Numbered from the stretch's first letter, positions 52,416 to 62,152 are shown. The stretch is 64,000 nt of DNA from Epsilonproteobacteria bacterium tcs-49 (GCA_002049495.1 LLYS01000005.1:62001-126000), one strand, 5' to 3'. Numbers and translations are program-made. The notes: a model not told the origin generated them from the letters alone.

Positions 52416-54802
52416 AACGATCCTAAAACTTTTTCTATATTATTACAAATTTTATCCGTTTTTTCGATTAAAAAAAGATCCCGTGCGCGATTTTTGTGCG
52501 TATTGACTTTTGAGGAGATAATATCGATGCCGTATTGTTCAAAAATATTGGCCACGTGTGCCAGCAGACCGATCTGGTTTTTACAATTAAGCTTCATCAG
52601 CGCGATGGTTTTGGAGTGTTCGCAATCGATAAACACCTCTTTTCTGAAAATCTCGGGGGTTTTGAGCTGGATTTCACGCTCCATATCAAAGGATTGTTCG
52701 ATCAGCGCATTGACCTCCTGGAGTTCAAACTCTTCAACCTTTTCCAAAAACTCGATCTTAAAATACTTTTTATTGTCGAAAAGTTTGTATATATCCATCG
52801 TTACCACGTTCAGGCGCTTAAGCTTTGCCAGCAGATACGCGATATTGAGCTGTTTTGCGCGGATAATTTTGATGCAGAGGTGATCGCTGTTGTCCACTTC
52901 ATACCAGTAGTTTTGGGTTTTGGCGGCGATTTCGCCCACGCTGCAGATCTCTTCGAGGGTCAGTTTTTGAAACATCAGGTTTGAACTGATGGAGAGGATA
53001 TTTTTTTGCAGAGCTCTTTTCATCTGTTTAAAGGGTTCAAAACGCTGCAGGCGCTTCTCCACCTTGAGCCGCTTGGCCACTTCGTCAAGGACCTTCTCTT
53101 CGCTAAGCAGATCCAAAGAGCGTTCATAAAGCTCCATCAGCAGTTTGCGGATATAGTGGTTGTAGATATTTTCCCCCACCGCGCTCATATCCGCAACCGT
53201 CAGCAAAAAGAGCATATCAAGGTGCTTTCTGCCGCCCACTTCGGAGAGAAATTTCAACACGATCGTATCGTCGTGGATATCTTCACGCTGCGCCACGACG
53301 CTCATGAAGGTATGCACTTTGATCAGCCGCACCCCGATCTCGATATGCTCCATCCCCAGCTTTGTGGCAAACTGTCGAAAAATGCGCGCGCCGATTTCGC
53401 TGTGGTCGCTTTTGCGCCCCTTGCCGCTATCGTGCAGCAGTGCCACGAGTTTGAGCATCGCTTTTTCGTCAGCATCGAGTTTGTCGTACAGCTCCAGCAA
53501 GAAGGGATCTTCCAAATGTTCGAGGTGATACAGCGTCAAGAGGGAGTGCTTGCGCACCGAGTATTGGTGGTAACCGTCAAACTGGGGCACGTACATGATC
53601 TTTCGCATCGGTTCGATAACGTTGGAAAGCTGCCCGCAATCGATAAGAGCCTGCAAAATGGCGTAACTGCTTTTGGCGTAAAAGATATCTTTTCTATAGC
53701 GTCCCAATCTGTTTTTTTTCGCGTTGCCCACCCGTTTGACAAAGCGGGGAGAGATGCGGTAATCCTTTTGCTGCACCAGAACTTTGAGATAGTGCGCCAA
53801 ATCCTGCTGCTTCCTTCCCGCCAGTAAACAATCCCCCAAGCGGTATACCCCTTCGCTTAATTTTTCGATCCTGGCGATGTTGGCGGGATCGACAAAAAAC
53901 TGCTTGGTCAATTCATACACCCAGATGCGGCTTAAACGCTTTATCACGTTAAGACTGTGCAGGGTTTTGCTGACGATTTTAAACTTGTCTTTGTAACTGT
54001 CGCTGTCTTTAAGCAGCCGCGCCACGTCACTGAGATCTTGAAAACGCAAAATATCGTTTTTGCGCTTAATGGTGATATGCAGCGCCGCGCGGACGCGGAA
54101 CAGGTACTCCAGCGCCTTGCGGAACTCCCTGTAGTCGGCTTCGTCAAAGCCGATCTCTTTGATTTTGGAAACGCCGAAGAGAATGTTGCCGATCCAGTAG
54201 ACCAGGTTGGCGTCGCGGAAACCGCCCTGACTGTCTTTAAGATTGGGTTCCACGGTCACCGGGTGCTTTTCGTGGCGCTTCTCATACTCGGCGATCTTCT
54301 CCTCGATAAACTTTTTGGGATCGTCTTTGCGGATGAGTTGGAGCTGGTTTTGGGTTTTGGTCCACACAAAACTCGAACCGATGATAAAGCGCGATTCAAG
54401 CAGAGCCGTTTTGATGGTGATATCGGTTTTGGATACCTCCAGCAGCTCATCGATGCGGTGGACGCGGTGGCCGATTTTCAACCCCGTGTCAAAAAGTTTG
54501 AGTACCACCTTTTGCAAGATCGCTTCGCAGTTATACACCTCCACCTCGTCATAAACCAGCATGATATCGATATCGGAATAGACACACAGCTGCTCCCTGC
54601 CGTAGCTTCCCATAGCCACAAGGGCGATGGGGATGGAGTTGCGCATGGGCAGATACTCCGAAAACATCTCATCCAGCACCTCCTTATACGCCTGCGCGAT
54701 AAACTTGTCGATGCGGCGGGTGTGTTTAAAGAGGAAATCTTTCCCCTGGGTCTGCTGGAAGGTGTGTTCGACGGAGTTTAAATACTGCTTGATCTCATTC
54801 AT
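52403..54802 (-). CDS. glnD: GlnD-type uridylyltransferase/uridylyl-removing enzyme
   Basis: GlnD senses glutamine and modifies PII proteins. The 799-residue protein begins with a nucleotidyltransferase domain carrying GSYGREQLCVYSDIDIML (the GS and DxD metal motif near 66-83), then a helical GlnD_UR region, an HD domain with LVALLHDSGKGRKSDH, and two C-terminal ACT domains. Domain order is canonical. Sequence between domains is divergent from enterobacterial GlnD, so the PII target is inferred. glmS directly follows, another glutamine-using enzyme. Confidence 0.88.
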   Translation of the reverse strand: MNEIKQYLNSVEHTFQQTQGKDFLFKHTRRIDKFIAQAYKEVLDEMFSEYLPMRNSIPIALVAMGSYGREQLCVYSDIDIMLVYDEVEVYNCEAILQKVVLKLFDTGLKIGHRVHRIDELLEVSKTDITIKTALLESRFIIGSSFVWTKTQNQLQLIRKDDPKKFIEEKIAEYEKRHEKHPVTVEPNLKDSQGGFRDANLVYWIGNILFGVSKIKEIGFDEADYREFRKALEYLFRVRAALHITIKRKNDILRFQDLSDVARLLKDSDSYKDKFKIVSKTLHSLNVIKRLSRIWVYELTKQFFVDPANIARIEKLSEGVYRLGDCLLAGRKQQDLAHYLKVLVQQKDYRISPRFVKRVGNAKKNRLGRYRKDIFYAKSSYAILQALIDCGQLSNVIEPMRKIMYVPQFDGYHQYSVRKHSLLTLYHLEHLEDPFLLELYDKLDADEKAMLKLVALLHDSGKGRKSDHSEIGARIFRQFATKLGMEHIEIGVRLIKVHTFMSVVAQREDIHDDTIVLKFLSEVGGRKHLDMLFLLTVADMSAVGENIYNHYIRKLLMELYERSLDLLSEEKVLDEVAKRLKVEKRLQRFEPFKQMKRALQKNILSISSNLMFQKLTLEEICSVGEIAAKTQNYWYEVDNSDHLCIKIIRAKQLNIAYLLAKLKRLNVVTMDIYKLFDNKKYFKIEFLEKVEEFELQEVNALIEQSFDMEREIQLKTPEIFRKEVFIDCEHSKTIALMKLNCKNQIGLLAHVANIFEQYGIDIISSKVNTHKNRARDLFLIEKTDKICNNIEKVLGSLCVE

Positions 54803-54803
54803 A

Positions 54804-56027
54804 TCAGCGCAGACTTATCAAACGGGTAGGATTGAGGTGTTTGCTGTATTTCGTCGCTTCAAAGGTCAAGCGGCTCTGGACCCGACCGATCACGAATCCT
54901 TTGCGCACTTTTTGCCCCACTTGCAAGCCGGGACTGATCTTGGAAAGGCCCGCGTAGATAGTATGCAGCGAATTGGCGTGCTTGATGATGACCACTTTGC
55001 CCAGCATCTGGGTTTCCTCGGCGTACATCACTTCGCCGTTGAGAACGTTGCGCACGTTTGCCGGCGTTCTGGGCGCTTTTAACACCACCGATTCGTTAAA
55101 GATCTTGATATCGTAGATCGGATCGGTATAGGTACCGAAATTGCGCACAAGTTTCGCGCCTTTTAGCGGCGAAATGGTCTTGGGTCCCCGGTAGCGGTAC
55201 AGGTTGTCGTGATAGTACGACGACCCGATCTGGCGTACTTTTATATCTTTGTCGTTTCGGCTCAAGCGCAGCCGTTCACTCTCTCTTGCCGCGTCCGCGA
55301 TCTGTTCCTGCGCCTTTTTCTCCTGCTGCTCCCTTGCTACGATACGCAGCTTTTGCAGGGTTTTTCGCAGATCGGATTTTTGACGGCTGATACGCTGCAG
55401 GCGCTTTTTATAACTGTCTTTATCCCGATTGAGCCGCGCGATCAGACTATCCAGCGAAGCGCGCTTTTTTTGCAGGGTCTGCTCCTTTTGCTTCAAATTG
55501 GCGATGATCGTTTCAAACTCTTCGGTTTTTTTCGCCAATGCGACGCGGTTTTGCTTCATCTGCGTAATCTTGTCGTTATACTCTTTGATCTTTTTATGGG
55601 TATATTCGCTTGTCGCCTCAAAGAGGTACTGATCGATAAAGCCCTGCTTGGTTTTGATCTTTTGATCCTTCAGCGCCATGGAGAGCCCGAACTCCTGTGA
55701 CAAGAGTTTGCGCAGGCGGGTTTCAAGCTCGTGTTTCTGGGTATCGAGCTCCTTGAGTGCCAGCTTTTTCTCCGTCAGCTTCTTTTGGGTAACGCTATAA
55801 ACCTTCTCCTTGTTGACAAGCTGCTTTTCCAAACCTTTAATATCACTGTTTAAGGCACTGCGCCGTTTTTTGGCCCGCAAAATCTTTTTTGCGGTATCGG
55901 CGAGTCTACTGTCCATCTGTTGATAGTTGCTCTCGATCGACGCCAGTTTTTTGCTGTTGGCGTCAATCTTTTTCTCCACGGAGGCATAGGCAAACAGTGC
56001 AATGCAAACAATGATCAAATATCTCAA
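54804..56027 (-). CDS. EnvC-like murein hydrolase activator (degenerate LytM)
   Basis: A 407-residue exported protein: signal peptide (about 1-16), a long coiled coil (about 17-250) and a C-terminal LytM/M23-like domain. In active M23 enzymes the zinc site includes an HxH motif (YAH-like); here the corresponding strand reads HANSLHTIYAGLSKI, with Gly in place of the motif His, and the start of the domain lacks the HxxxD pattern. So it is probably inactive, like E. coli EnvC, which activates amidases when FtsEX moves it. The ftsX-ftsE genes next to it support this. Confidence 0.85.
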   Translation of the reverse strand: MRYLIIVCIALFAYASVEKKIDANSKKLASIESNYQQMDSRLADTAKKILRAKKRRSALNSDIKGLEKQLVNKEKVYSVTQKKLTEKKLALKELDTQKHELETRLRKLLSQEFGLSMALKDQKIKTKQGFIDQYLFEATSEYTHKKIKEYNDKITQMKQNRVALAKKTEEFETIIANLKQKEQTLQKKRASLDSLIARLNRDKDSYKKRLQRISRQKSDLRKTLQKLRIVAREQQEKKAQEQIADAARESERLRLSRNDKDIKVRQIGSSYYHDNLYRYRGPKTISPLKGAKLVRNFGTYTDPIYDIKIFNESVVLKAPRTPANVRNVLNGEVMYAEETQMLGKVVIIKHANSLHTIYAGLSKISPGLQVGQKVRKGFVIGRVQSRLTFEATKYSKHLNPTRLISLR

Positions 56028-56035
56028 AACGTCCC

Positions 56036-56842
56036 CTACTCTTTAGAATTGAAAATTACCAGCGAAACCGCCAGAAAAACCGTCACCAGCGCAAAGCCCA
56101 GCATAAAGAAAAAATCCTGCATCTTAAACAGCAAACCGTGTTCGATATCCAGCACCCCCAGCGCGGAGGTCACGAGCGCTACGTCCTTTGCGTAGTGGAA
56201 AACCGCCGAAATCACGACCGCTGCGATGATGGCATTGACAAATCCCAACTTGTACAGTACCCCCGAACGCAGCATCACCGGCGCCCCGAAAAGCGCCATG
56301 ATCTGCATCCGCTCGCTGTGTTCAAGCTCCCATACCACGATCTGTTTATACACCAGCATAAAGCTGATAAAGGTTAAAATACCCACAAACAGTTCAAAAG
56401 CAAGCTGCACCAGTGAAAGCAGCTCGTATGTTTGGTTGTGGCTGGCTTTAAAACTTTCTACATTTACTATATCGCTATTTTTGAGCAAATCTTTAGTCAC
56501 CCGCTCCAACCCGTCGCTTCCCAGGAAGTTATCCAGCTTCACCGTATAGAAAAAGGGCAGATCCTGCTTTAGGGAGTTGACCAGTTCAGCGGGGAGATTT
56601 TTGGAAAAATCGGCAAGGATCGTTTTTTTGTCGATATGTTCGATCGTATCGATCTGCTTGATGCTTTTGGCTACCTTGAGCGTATCGATCTTGTTCTGCG
56701 CGGCAAAGACCATGGTGTATTGCTGGGTCAGACGCTGTTCGAAAAAGTTTACGACCCGCTCAAAACTGATGACAAACTGCAACCCGAACAGGATCGCCAG
56801 CAGCGGCAGCAGCAAAGAGATATGGCTTTTAATAGATTTCAT
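56036..56842 (-). CDS. ftsX: FtsX, divisome ABC-transporter-like membrane protein
   Basis: A 268-residue protein with the FtsX layout: an N-terminal helix (about 9-26), a periplasmic domain (to about 155) that contacts the hydrolase activator, and three C-terminal helices. With FtsE it forms a mechanotransmitting complex rather than a transporter. The start overlaps the ftsE stop region. Its partner is the EnvC-like protein encoded next. Confidence 0.92.
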   Translation of the reverse strand: MKSIKSHISLLLPLLAILFGLQFVISFERVVNFFEQRLTQQYTMVFAAQNKIDTLKVAKSIKQIDTIEHIDKKTILADFSKNLPAELVNSLKQDLPFFYTVKLDNFLGSDGLERVTKDLLKNSDIVNVESFKASHNQTYELLSLVQLAFELFVGILTFISFMLVYKQIVVWELEHSERMQIMALFGAPVMLRSGVLYKLGFVNAIIAAVVISAVFHYAKDVALVTSALGVLDIEHGLLFKMQDFFFMLGFALVTVFLAVSLVIFNSKE

Positions 56843-57497
56843 AAAGCGCTCCGTCCTTGATGGAAAACTGCCGATAGGGGATGCTCAGATGGGTAGGGAT
56901 ATTGTGCGTGACCACCACCACCGTCGTCTCCAGCTGGGCATTTGCCCCCTCCAGCAGCTCCCACACCACGTTTGCCGAATACTCGTCCAGATTCCCGGTA
57001 GGTTCGTCGGCAAGGATCAAAAAGGGGTTGTGTGACAGCGCCCGCGCCATCGCCACGCGCTGCTGCTCCCCGCCGCTGAGTTCAAAGGGATAGCGGTCCA
57101 CTTTGTGCGAAAGCTTGACGTGCGCCAGCAGCTTTTTGGTTTGTTCTTCCAAAACCTGGTTGGAATACCCCGCGATGATCAGCGGCAGCTGAACGTTTTT
57201 ATCCACCCGCCACTCATTGACAAGTTTGTAATCTTGAAAGATCACCCCGATATGGCGGCGCAGCTTTTGCAGTTTGCGCTTGCCGATCTTGCCCAGTTCC
57301 ATACCGCCGATATTGAGCGAGCCTTTTCCCACCCTCAACGCTCCGTAAAGGGATTTTAAAAAGGTGGACTTCCCGCTTCCGCTGGGGCCGGTGATGAAAA
57401 CGAACTCCCCTTTTTTGATGGAGAGATTGATATCTTGCAGGATCGTTTCATTGCCGTAGGACAGATCCATATTCGCGATTTTTACTACATTAGCCAT
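56829..57497 (-). CDS. ftsE: FtsE, divisome ATPase
   Basis: A 222-residue ABC ATPase. Walker A is GPSGSGKST at 37-45, the signature LSGGEQQR near 139-146, and Walker B ILADEPTGNLDE follows. It drives FtsX conformational change. It overlaps ftsX and trmB by a few bases, so the set is translationally coupled. Confidence 0.95.
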   Translation of the reverse strand: MANVVKIANMDLSYGNETILQDINLSIKKGEFVFITGPSGSGKSTFLKSLYGALRVGKGSLNIGGMELGKIGKRKLQKLRRHIGVIFQDYKLVNEWRVDKNVQLPLIIAGYSNQVLEEQTKKLLAHVKLSHKVDRYPFELSGGEQQRVAMARALSHNPFLILADEPTGNLDEYSANVVWELLEGANAQLETTVVVVTHNIPTHLSIPYRQFSIKDGALYEIY

Positions 57498-58617
57498 GGC
57501 ACATTATCTCCGCAATTTTTTGGTGGGCTTTAGCGTTTGCTTCGGTTTTAACCGGATCGGCATACATATAGCGTGCCCCGCCCTCTTCAATGAGGATGTA
57601 GCGGGATTCGGGCTTGTCAAAACTCCCAAACGTCACCTTCTGCACGTAACCTCCCCCGTCGATACGGTACACCCGGTCAAAATGGAGGAAAAAGTCTTCA
57701 AAAGTAGCGCTCATCCCGTCCCGCACCGGCGCAACCTCCCCCGGAAAAGAAAAATCATACTCCTGCCGTAAAGGCGCGCTCTTTTCAAGGGCGGTCAGAT
57801 GCAGGTCGTAGATATCTTTTTGCTGCTTTTTCCAGCGATCCTCATACTTGCTGCTGATATCGATATCGCGGTTTTTACGGATGGAGAGTTCGCACGATTT
57901 TTGCGCCAAAAAGGTTTCCACGGAGTAGTGGAAATAGTTGTCGCTGTCGGTGCGCAGTTCTAAAAAACCGCCCCGTTTCAAAATCCGCATCGACTGCTCC
58001 ACAAACGCCGTCGAAATCACCCTTCTGTGGGGCTTTTTGTCCCAGGGTACGGGAAAGTGAACATAGATTTTATTGCAAATATTCGAGGGAACGAACTCCA
58101 TAAACAGCCGCGCGTCGTAATTAAGCACCCACACGTTGGTGATATTTTGCAACTCCAGCTGGCGCAGCAGCTGGTTGATCGATGGGGTGTGCACCTCGAT
58201 ACCGATAAAGAGCTCCTGCGGGGACTCCTTGGCGCGGTGGAGCAGATGCCTGCCGCTACCAAAGCCCACTTCGATATTGCAATCTTTCTGCCCAAAAACC
58301 GCCGGATCTTCGAAAAAGCCGATATCTTTGAGATACTCCGAGCGCTTTTTCCGCTTTTTCGCTTCGACATTTTCCTGCACAATATCCAGATCCCACAGCG
58401 AAGCGTATTCGCGCAGGGTATCTTTGATCTTTTCCACCTCCGCGGGGCGCGTTATCTTTTCGGGTTTGAGCAGCCAGCGGTCGTCGCGCCGCTTGAGTTC
58501 CAAAAGAAAATCGCCCGCATTGATCAGGTGATCGCTGCCGTTTTTCTCGTCGGTAGCGAAAAAGTCACACCCTTGAATCTTTCCAAGGTCAAAGGGTTTT
58601 GCGATAATGTGCGGCAT
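57490..58617 (-). CDS. trmB: tRNA (guanine-N7-)-methyltransferase with N-terminal extension
   Basis: TrmB forms m7G46 in tRNA. The SAM motif is EVGFGSGRHL at 116-125, and IGIEVHTPSINQLLRQ, PVPWDKKPHRRV and the TDSDNYFHYSVETF active-site segment follow. At 375 residues it is about 130 longer than E. coli TrmB owing to extra N- and C-terminal parts, as I recall for Campylobacter. It lies in the ftsEX block, where synteny rather than function seems to hold it. Confidence 0.92.
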   Translation of the reverse strand: MPHIIAKPFDLGKIQGCDFFATDEKNGSDHLINAGDFLLELKRRDDRWLLKPEKITRPAEVEKIKDTLREYASLWDLDIVQENVEAKKRKKRSEYLKDIGFFEDPAVFGQKDCNIEVGFGSGRHLLHRAKESPQELFIGIEVHTPSINQLLRQLELQNITNVWVLNYDARLFMEFVPSNICNKIYVHFPVPWDKKPHRRVISTAFVEQSMRILKRGGFLELRTDSDNYFHYSVETFLAQKSCELSIRKNRDIDISSKYEDRWKKQQKDIYDLHLTALEKSAPLRQEYDFSFPGEVAPVRDGMSATFEDFFLHFDRVYRIDGGGYVQKVTFGSFDKPESRYILIEEGGARYMYADPVKTEANAKAHQKIAEIMCHG

Positions 58618-59841
58618 CTACTGCTTTTCCAACACCATAGGTAAAAAGAGGCTCGCTTCCTCGCTGGGTTCGCTGGTCAAACCGTACTCGTCCACCGCGA
58701 TTACGGAGTAGTTGTACTCCTTACCCGGCTGCACGTCTCGGTCGGTATAAACGGTATTGGTCAAATTGTTCAAAACCCGCTCCCCATTTTTGATCAGGAT
58801 AAAACTCTCCGCCCGGTCGCCGCTTGGGTGCCACTGCAGGTAGATGCTTTTTTCATCCATTTTTATAAGCCCGATCTTCGGAGCCGGGGGTTTGGGCAGG
58901 GTCGTACCGCGTACGACGACGCTGTGCAGGCTTTCCAACCCGTCTTTGTCCACGACGCTGACTTTGTATTCATAACTTTCGCCGTCCTCGTCGATGCGAT
59001 CGACGAAGCGGTTTTGTTTCACTTTTGCGTGGTAGCTCCAGAAAAAGGATTTGCGGTAAAGCTTATAGTGGGAAAAATCCTCCACCTTCGCCAGGGACCA
59101 CTCCACCGTGATCTGTTTGGGTTGATCGTTCGTGGCGCTGATCTTGGTGATCATGGGCGGCAGCGGCTTGGTTTGGGCCGTCACCACTTCGCTGGGAGCG
59201 CTGATGAGGCCGTTATACATCTTGACCCGGATACGGTAGTTGTACACGCTGTTGTCCTCGAGGTTCCTATCGATATACTCCGCGCTGAGTCTGTTGGGTA
59301 TCTCCGCGTGTTTGCTCCACTCCTCGCCCGCGATTTTACGCTCGATGATGTAACTTTCAACGCTTCTTGAAGTGTGCGGTCTCCAGATCAGTTTAACCCG
59401 TCTTGGCAGGGTTTGGATCGCTTTGATGAAGCTAACCGATTTGATCATGGGCAGGGTTTGGGTTTTGATCGTCTTGCCCGGTTCGGAGCGCACCCCGTCG
59501 TCCGTATAGGTGGCAAAGCGGTAAAAATATTTGGTATTTGGCTGCAGCTTGCGATCTACGTAGTGCGTGGCAAAACGATCCGCCACCCGGTCGATCTCGG
59601 CGAGTTTGCCCCCCTCATCCTGCGGGTTGGATCGAAAGACGACGTAGCCTTTGACCCTGGGGTCGACGGCTCCTTGCCACTCGAAACCGATGGTACTGAT
59701 ATCTTCGATCACTTTGACGTCGTTGACTTTGGGCAGTTCGGGATCGACGGCGGGTTTGACCACCTTGGGCTGGGTCAGGCTACAGCCGCTAAGAATCAGA
59801 ACCGAAGCTAGCGATAATATTTTCAGACTTAATCTTTTCAT
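58618..59841 (-). CDS. Fibronectin type III repeat lipoprotein
   Basis: A 407-residue lipoprotein: signal peptide with lipobox LSGC (Cys at 20). About four repeats of roughly 95 residues follow, each with the fibronectin type III pattern of beta strands (IGFEWQGAVDPRVKGYVVFR; RVKLIWRPHTSRSVESYIIER; QITVEWSLAKVEDFSHYKLYR; IYLQWHPSGDRAESFILIK). It probably lies in the outer or inner membrane facing the periplasm and may bind partners; the target is unknown. It is conserved beside trmB in the phylum. It overlaps the next gene by 53 bases. Confidence 0.9.
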   Translation of the reverse strand: MKRLSLKILSLASVLILSGCSLTQPKVVKPAVDPELPKVNDVKVIEDISTIGFEWQGAVDPRVKGYVVFRSNPQDEGGKLAEIDRVADRFATHYVDRKLQPNTKYFYRFATYTDDGVRSEPGKTIKTQTLPMIKSVSFIKAIQTLPRRVKLIWRPHTSRSVESYIIERKIAGEEWSKHAEIPNRLSAEYIDRNLEDNSVYNYRIRVKMYNGLISAPSEVVTAQTKPLPPMITKISATNDQPKQITVEWSLAKVEDFSHYKLYRKSFFWSYHAKVKQNRFVDRIDEDGESYEYKVSVVDKDGLESLHSVVVRGTTLPKPPAPKIGLIKMDEKSIYLQWHPSGDRAESFILIKNGERVLNNLTNTVYTDRDVQPGKEYNYSVIAVDEYGLTSEPSEEASLFLPMVLEKQ

Positions 59842-60772
59842 TCAGGCGCTCCATGGAAAAATTTTTTTTGAGTATCTCGTTAAAATCTGCTCCCAAAGGG
59901 ACGGTAAAGTGCATCACTTCACCGCTTCTGGGGTGCTTGAGGTACATTATATATGCGTGTAAAAAAAATCTACCTATTTTATCGTTCTTGCTCTTAAAAC
60001 CATATAAATTATCCCCTACAATGTGGCGCCCAAGGCTATTTAAGTGCACTCTGATCTGGTGGGTACGCCCCGTATACAGTTTCGCTGCGATCAACTCATA
60101 GCGGTTTTTTTCACCGCCTAAAAGTTTGACAAAGGCCGTTTTTGCCCCTTTGCCTCCGGGAACCACCCCCATTTTCAGACGGTTTTTTGGGTTTCTGGCG
60201 ATGGGCGCTTCGACGGTGCAGTTTTCCTTGAGTTCCATATCGATCAGCGCCAGATAGTAGCGCCCCATGCTTTTATCCTGCAGCTGGGCGGAGAGTTTTT
60301 CGTGGGCGAAGTTGTTTTTTGCGATTACCAGCGCGCCGCTGGTCTCCTTGTCGATCCGGTGAACGATCCCGTGGCGCTCCTGCCCGCTGAGGGTTGAGAG
60401 GGAGATGTGTTTGGATTTGAGCCAATCGACCAGGGTGGCTTCTTTGACGCTGGGCGCGGGGTGGACCACCAGCCCGCTTGGCTTGTTGACCACCATGATA
60501 TCCTCATCCTCATAAATAATCTCCACCTCAAAATCCACTTCGGCGCGGCTGGGCGCAGCCTCTAGGAGCGTCACCTCCACCCGCTGGCCGGCTTTGAGTT
60601 TCCGGCCCGCTTTTTTCACCCGCTTTTGCTCTATGCAAACCAGCCCCTTTTTTATCAACTGTTCGATCTGATTGCGCGATACGTCCAGCTTGGACTGCAA
60701 AAATCTGTCTAAACGGATATCGTCGGTTTCGGCGGTAAAGTTGCGGCGTGATTCGATGGAAAGCTCCTGCAA
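59789..60772 (-). CDS. RluA/RluD-family 23S rRNA or tRNA pseudouridine synthase
   Basis: A 327-residue enzyme with an N-terminal S4-like RNA-binding domain (about 18-75) and the catalytic domain. The catalytic Asp is D141 in HRIDKETSG (138-146). VVNKPSGLVVHPA, ARNPKNRLKMGV and YTGRTHQIRVHLNSLGRHIVGD are typical. The RluD type is the closest, so 23S rRNA is a likely target, but several paralogues exist in this phylum. Confidence 0.9.
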   Translation of the reverse strand: MQELSIESRRNFTAETDDIRLDRFLQSKLDVSRNQIEQLIKKGLVCIEQKRVKKAGRKLKAGQRVEVTLLEAAPSRAEVDFEVEIIYEDEDIMVVNKPSGLVVHPAPSVKEATLVDWLKSKHISLSTLSGQERHGIVHRIDKETSGALVIAKNNFAHEKLSAQLQDKSMGRYYLALIDMELKENCTVEAPIARNPKNRLKMGVVPGGKGAKTAFVKLLGGEKNRYELIAAKLYTGRTHQIRVHLNSLGRHIVGDNLYGFKSKNDKIGRFFLHAYIMYLKHPRSGEVMHFTVPLGADFNEILKKNFSMERLNEKIKSENIIASFGSDS

Positions 60773-60804
60773 GATTTTAATTACAAAGGTGATATACTTT
60801 TGCT

Positions 60805-61923
60805 ATGAAAAAAATTATCTTTGATAAACGAATTTTAACACATTTTGACTTTTTAATCGTTATCCTCCTGGTCCCCATCTTCGGCTGGTCGCTGTTTCTG
60901 GTTTATGAGATCAGCGATACCCTCTTTCAAAAGCAGGTCCTGTACTACGTCATCGGTCTGGGGGGCTTTTTCGTCGCCTTTTTTATCTCCTGGCGAAAGA
61001 TCAAATGGCTGATCCCGCCCATGTACTGGGTGATGATTTTGCTGCTTGTCGCCGTGGAGTTTTTCGGCGTGACGAAACTGGGGGCGAAAAGGTGGCTGGA
61101 GATCCCCTTTGTCAATCTCACCATCCAACCCTCCGAACTGTTCAAACCGGCGTTTTTGCTGATGATGGCGTTTTTGATCCATGAAAACCCGCCGGGCAAA
61201 AACGGCTACAGCGTCAAAGAGTTTGCAAAACTCTCCTTTTATATCCTGCTGCCCTTTACTTTGATCTTGAAAGAACCGGATCTGGGGACGGCACTGGTAC
61301 TGCTGATCATCGGCTACGGCATCTTGTTTATCGTCGGGGTCAACTGGCGCATCTGGGCAGCGATCTTTCTGGCTATCGCCGTTGCGTCGCCGCTCATTTA
61401 CCAAAATCTTGAAGATTACCAGAAAAAGCGGGTGGAGGATTTTATCAGCGAAAAACCCAGCTACCACGTACAGCAATCGATCATCGCCGTGGGCAGCGGC
61501 GGGATGCATGGCCAGGACAAAGAATCCTCCACCCAGACACACCTGAAGTTTCTGCCCATCGCTTCAAGCGATTTTATCTTCTCCTATCTCAGCGAGCGTT
61601 TCGGCTTTGTGGGGGTCGTAGCACTTATCAGCATCTACGCGCTGCTGATTTTGCACCTTTTCTCCATAGCGATCAATGCGGGGGAGGATTATTTTCTCAA
61701 AGTGATCGCCAGCGGGTTAAGCTTTTTGATATTTTTATATATGAGCGTAAACATAGCGATGACTATCGGTTTAGCTCCCGTCGTAGGTCTGCCCCTGCCC
61801 ATGTTCAGCCACGGCGGCAGCAGCTTTTTGAACTTCCTGGTCATTTTCGGCATCTTGCAAAATCTTCTTGCTTTTAGATTCAATTTTCTGTATAATTCCG
61901 CCAGCAAAATAAACTACGTTTAA
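60805..61923 (+). CDS. rodA: RodA (MrdB), SEDS polymerase of cell elongation
   Basis: A 372-residue SEDS protein with about ten membrane helices. GAKRWLEIPFVNLTIQPSELFKPAFLLMM and the C-terminal GLAPVVGLPLPMFSHGGSSFLNFLVIFGILQNLL are characteristic. With a class B PBP (PBP2) it builds side-wall peptidoglycan; that PBP is not here. Its position next to the pseudouridine synthase matches mrdB in Campylobacter jejuni. ftsW is the other family member, at 7094. Confidence 0.93.
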   Translation: MKKIIFDKRILTHFDFLIVILLVPIFGWSLFLVYEISDTLFQKQVLYYVIGLGGFFVAFFISWRKIKWLIPPMYWVMILLLVAVEFFGVTKLGAKRWLEIPFVNLTIQPSELFKPAFLLMMAFLIHENPPGKNGYSVKEFAKLSFYILLPFTLILKEPDLGTALVLLIIGYGILFIVGVNWRIWAAIFLAIAVASPLIYQNLEDYQKKRVEDFISEKPSYHVQQSIIAVGSGGMHGQDKESSTQTHLKFLPIASSDFIFSYLSERFGFVGVVALISIYALLILHLFSIAINAGEDYFLKVIASGLSFLIFLYMSVNIAMTIGLAPVVGLPLPMFSHGGSSFLNFLVIFGILQNLLAFRFNFLYNSASKINYV

Positions 61924-61931
61924 CCGCACGG

Positions 61932-62008
61932 GGGTCTTTAGCTCAGTTGGTTAGAGCACTCGGCTCATAACCGAGTGGTCCCGAGTTCGAATCTCGGAGG
62001 ACCCACCA
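61932..62008 (+). tRNA. tRNA with CAU anticodon, probably tRNA-Met
   Basis: A complete cloverleaf of 77 bases with encoded CCA. The acceptor stem GGGTCTT pairs with AGGACCC (one wobble pair), the D arm is GCTCAGTTGGTTAGAGC, the anticodon stem CTCGG/CCGAG encloses loop CTCATAA, and the T arm is CCGAGTTCGAATCTCGG. The anticodon is CAT. The stem is not the GGG/CCC of initiator tRNA, so it is elongator Met, or tRNA-Ile2 read after lysidine modification; the D-loop GTTGGTTA resembles Met. Confidence 0.95.
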
Positions 62009-62133
62009 CTTTTTCCACCCCTTTTCCCGTCGATTTTACCGCTTTACGTTACCTTTTTACACCGCATTTAAAAAAATTCATAAATTTCTCTATATACATT
62101 AATTACACGCAAAGAAGGTTGTCGATTAATATT

Positions 62134-62152
62134 GATAACGATGATCATTTTA
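62134..62152. promoter_or_regulatory. Fur box upstream of the imelysin gene
   Basis: GATAACGATGATCATTTTA matches the 19-base Fur consensus GATAATGATAATCATTATC at 15 of 19 positions by my count. It is about 75 bases before the start codon. A weaker second candidate (12 of 19) is at 62191-62209. The pattern predicts iron-repressed expression. Confidence 0.7.

Noticed and set aside
53006-54781. Two long plus-strand open frames opposite glnD
   Set aside because: They lie fully within glnD, whose domains are clear on the minus strand; composition is that of antisense frames.
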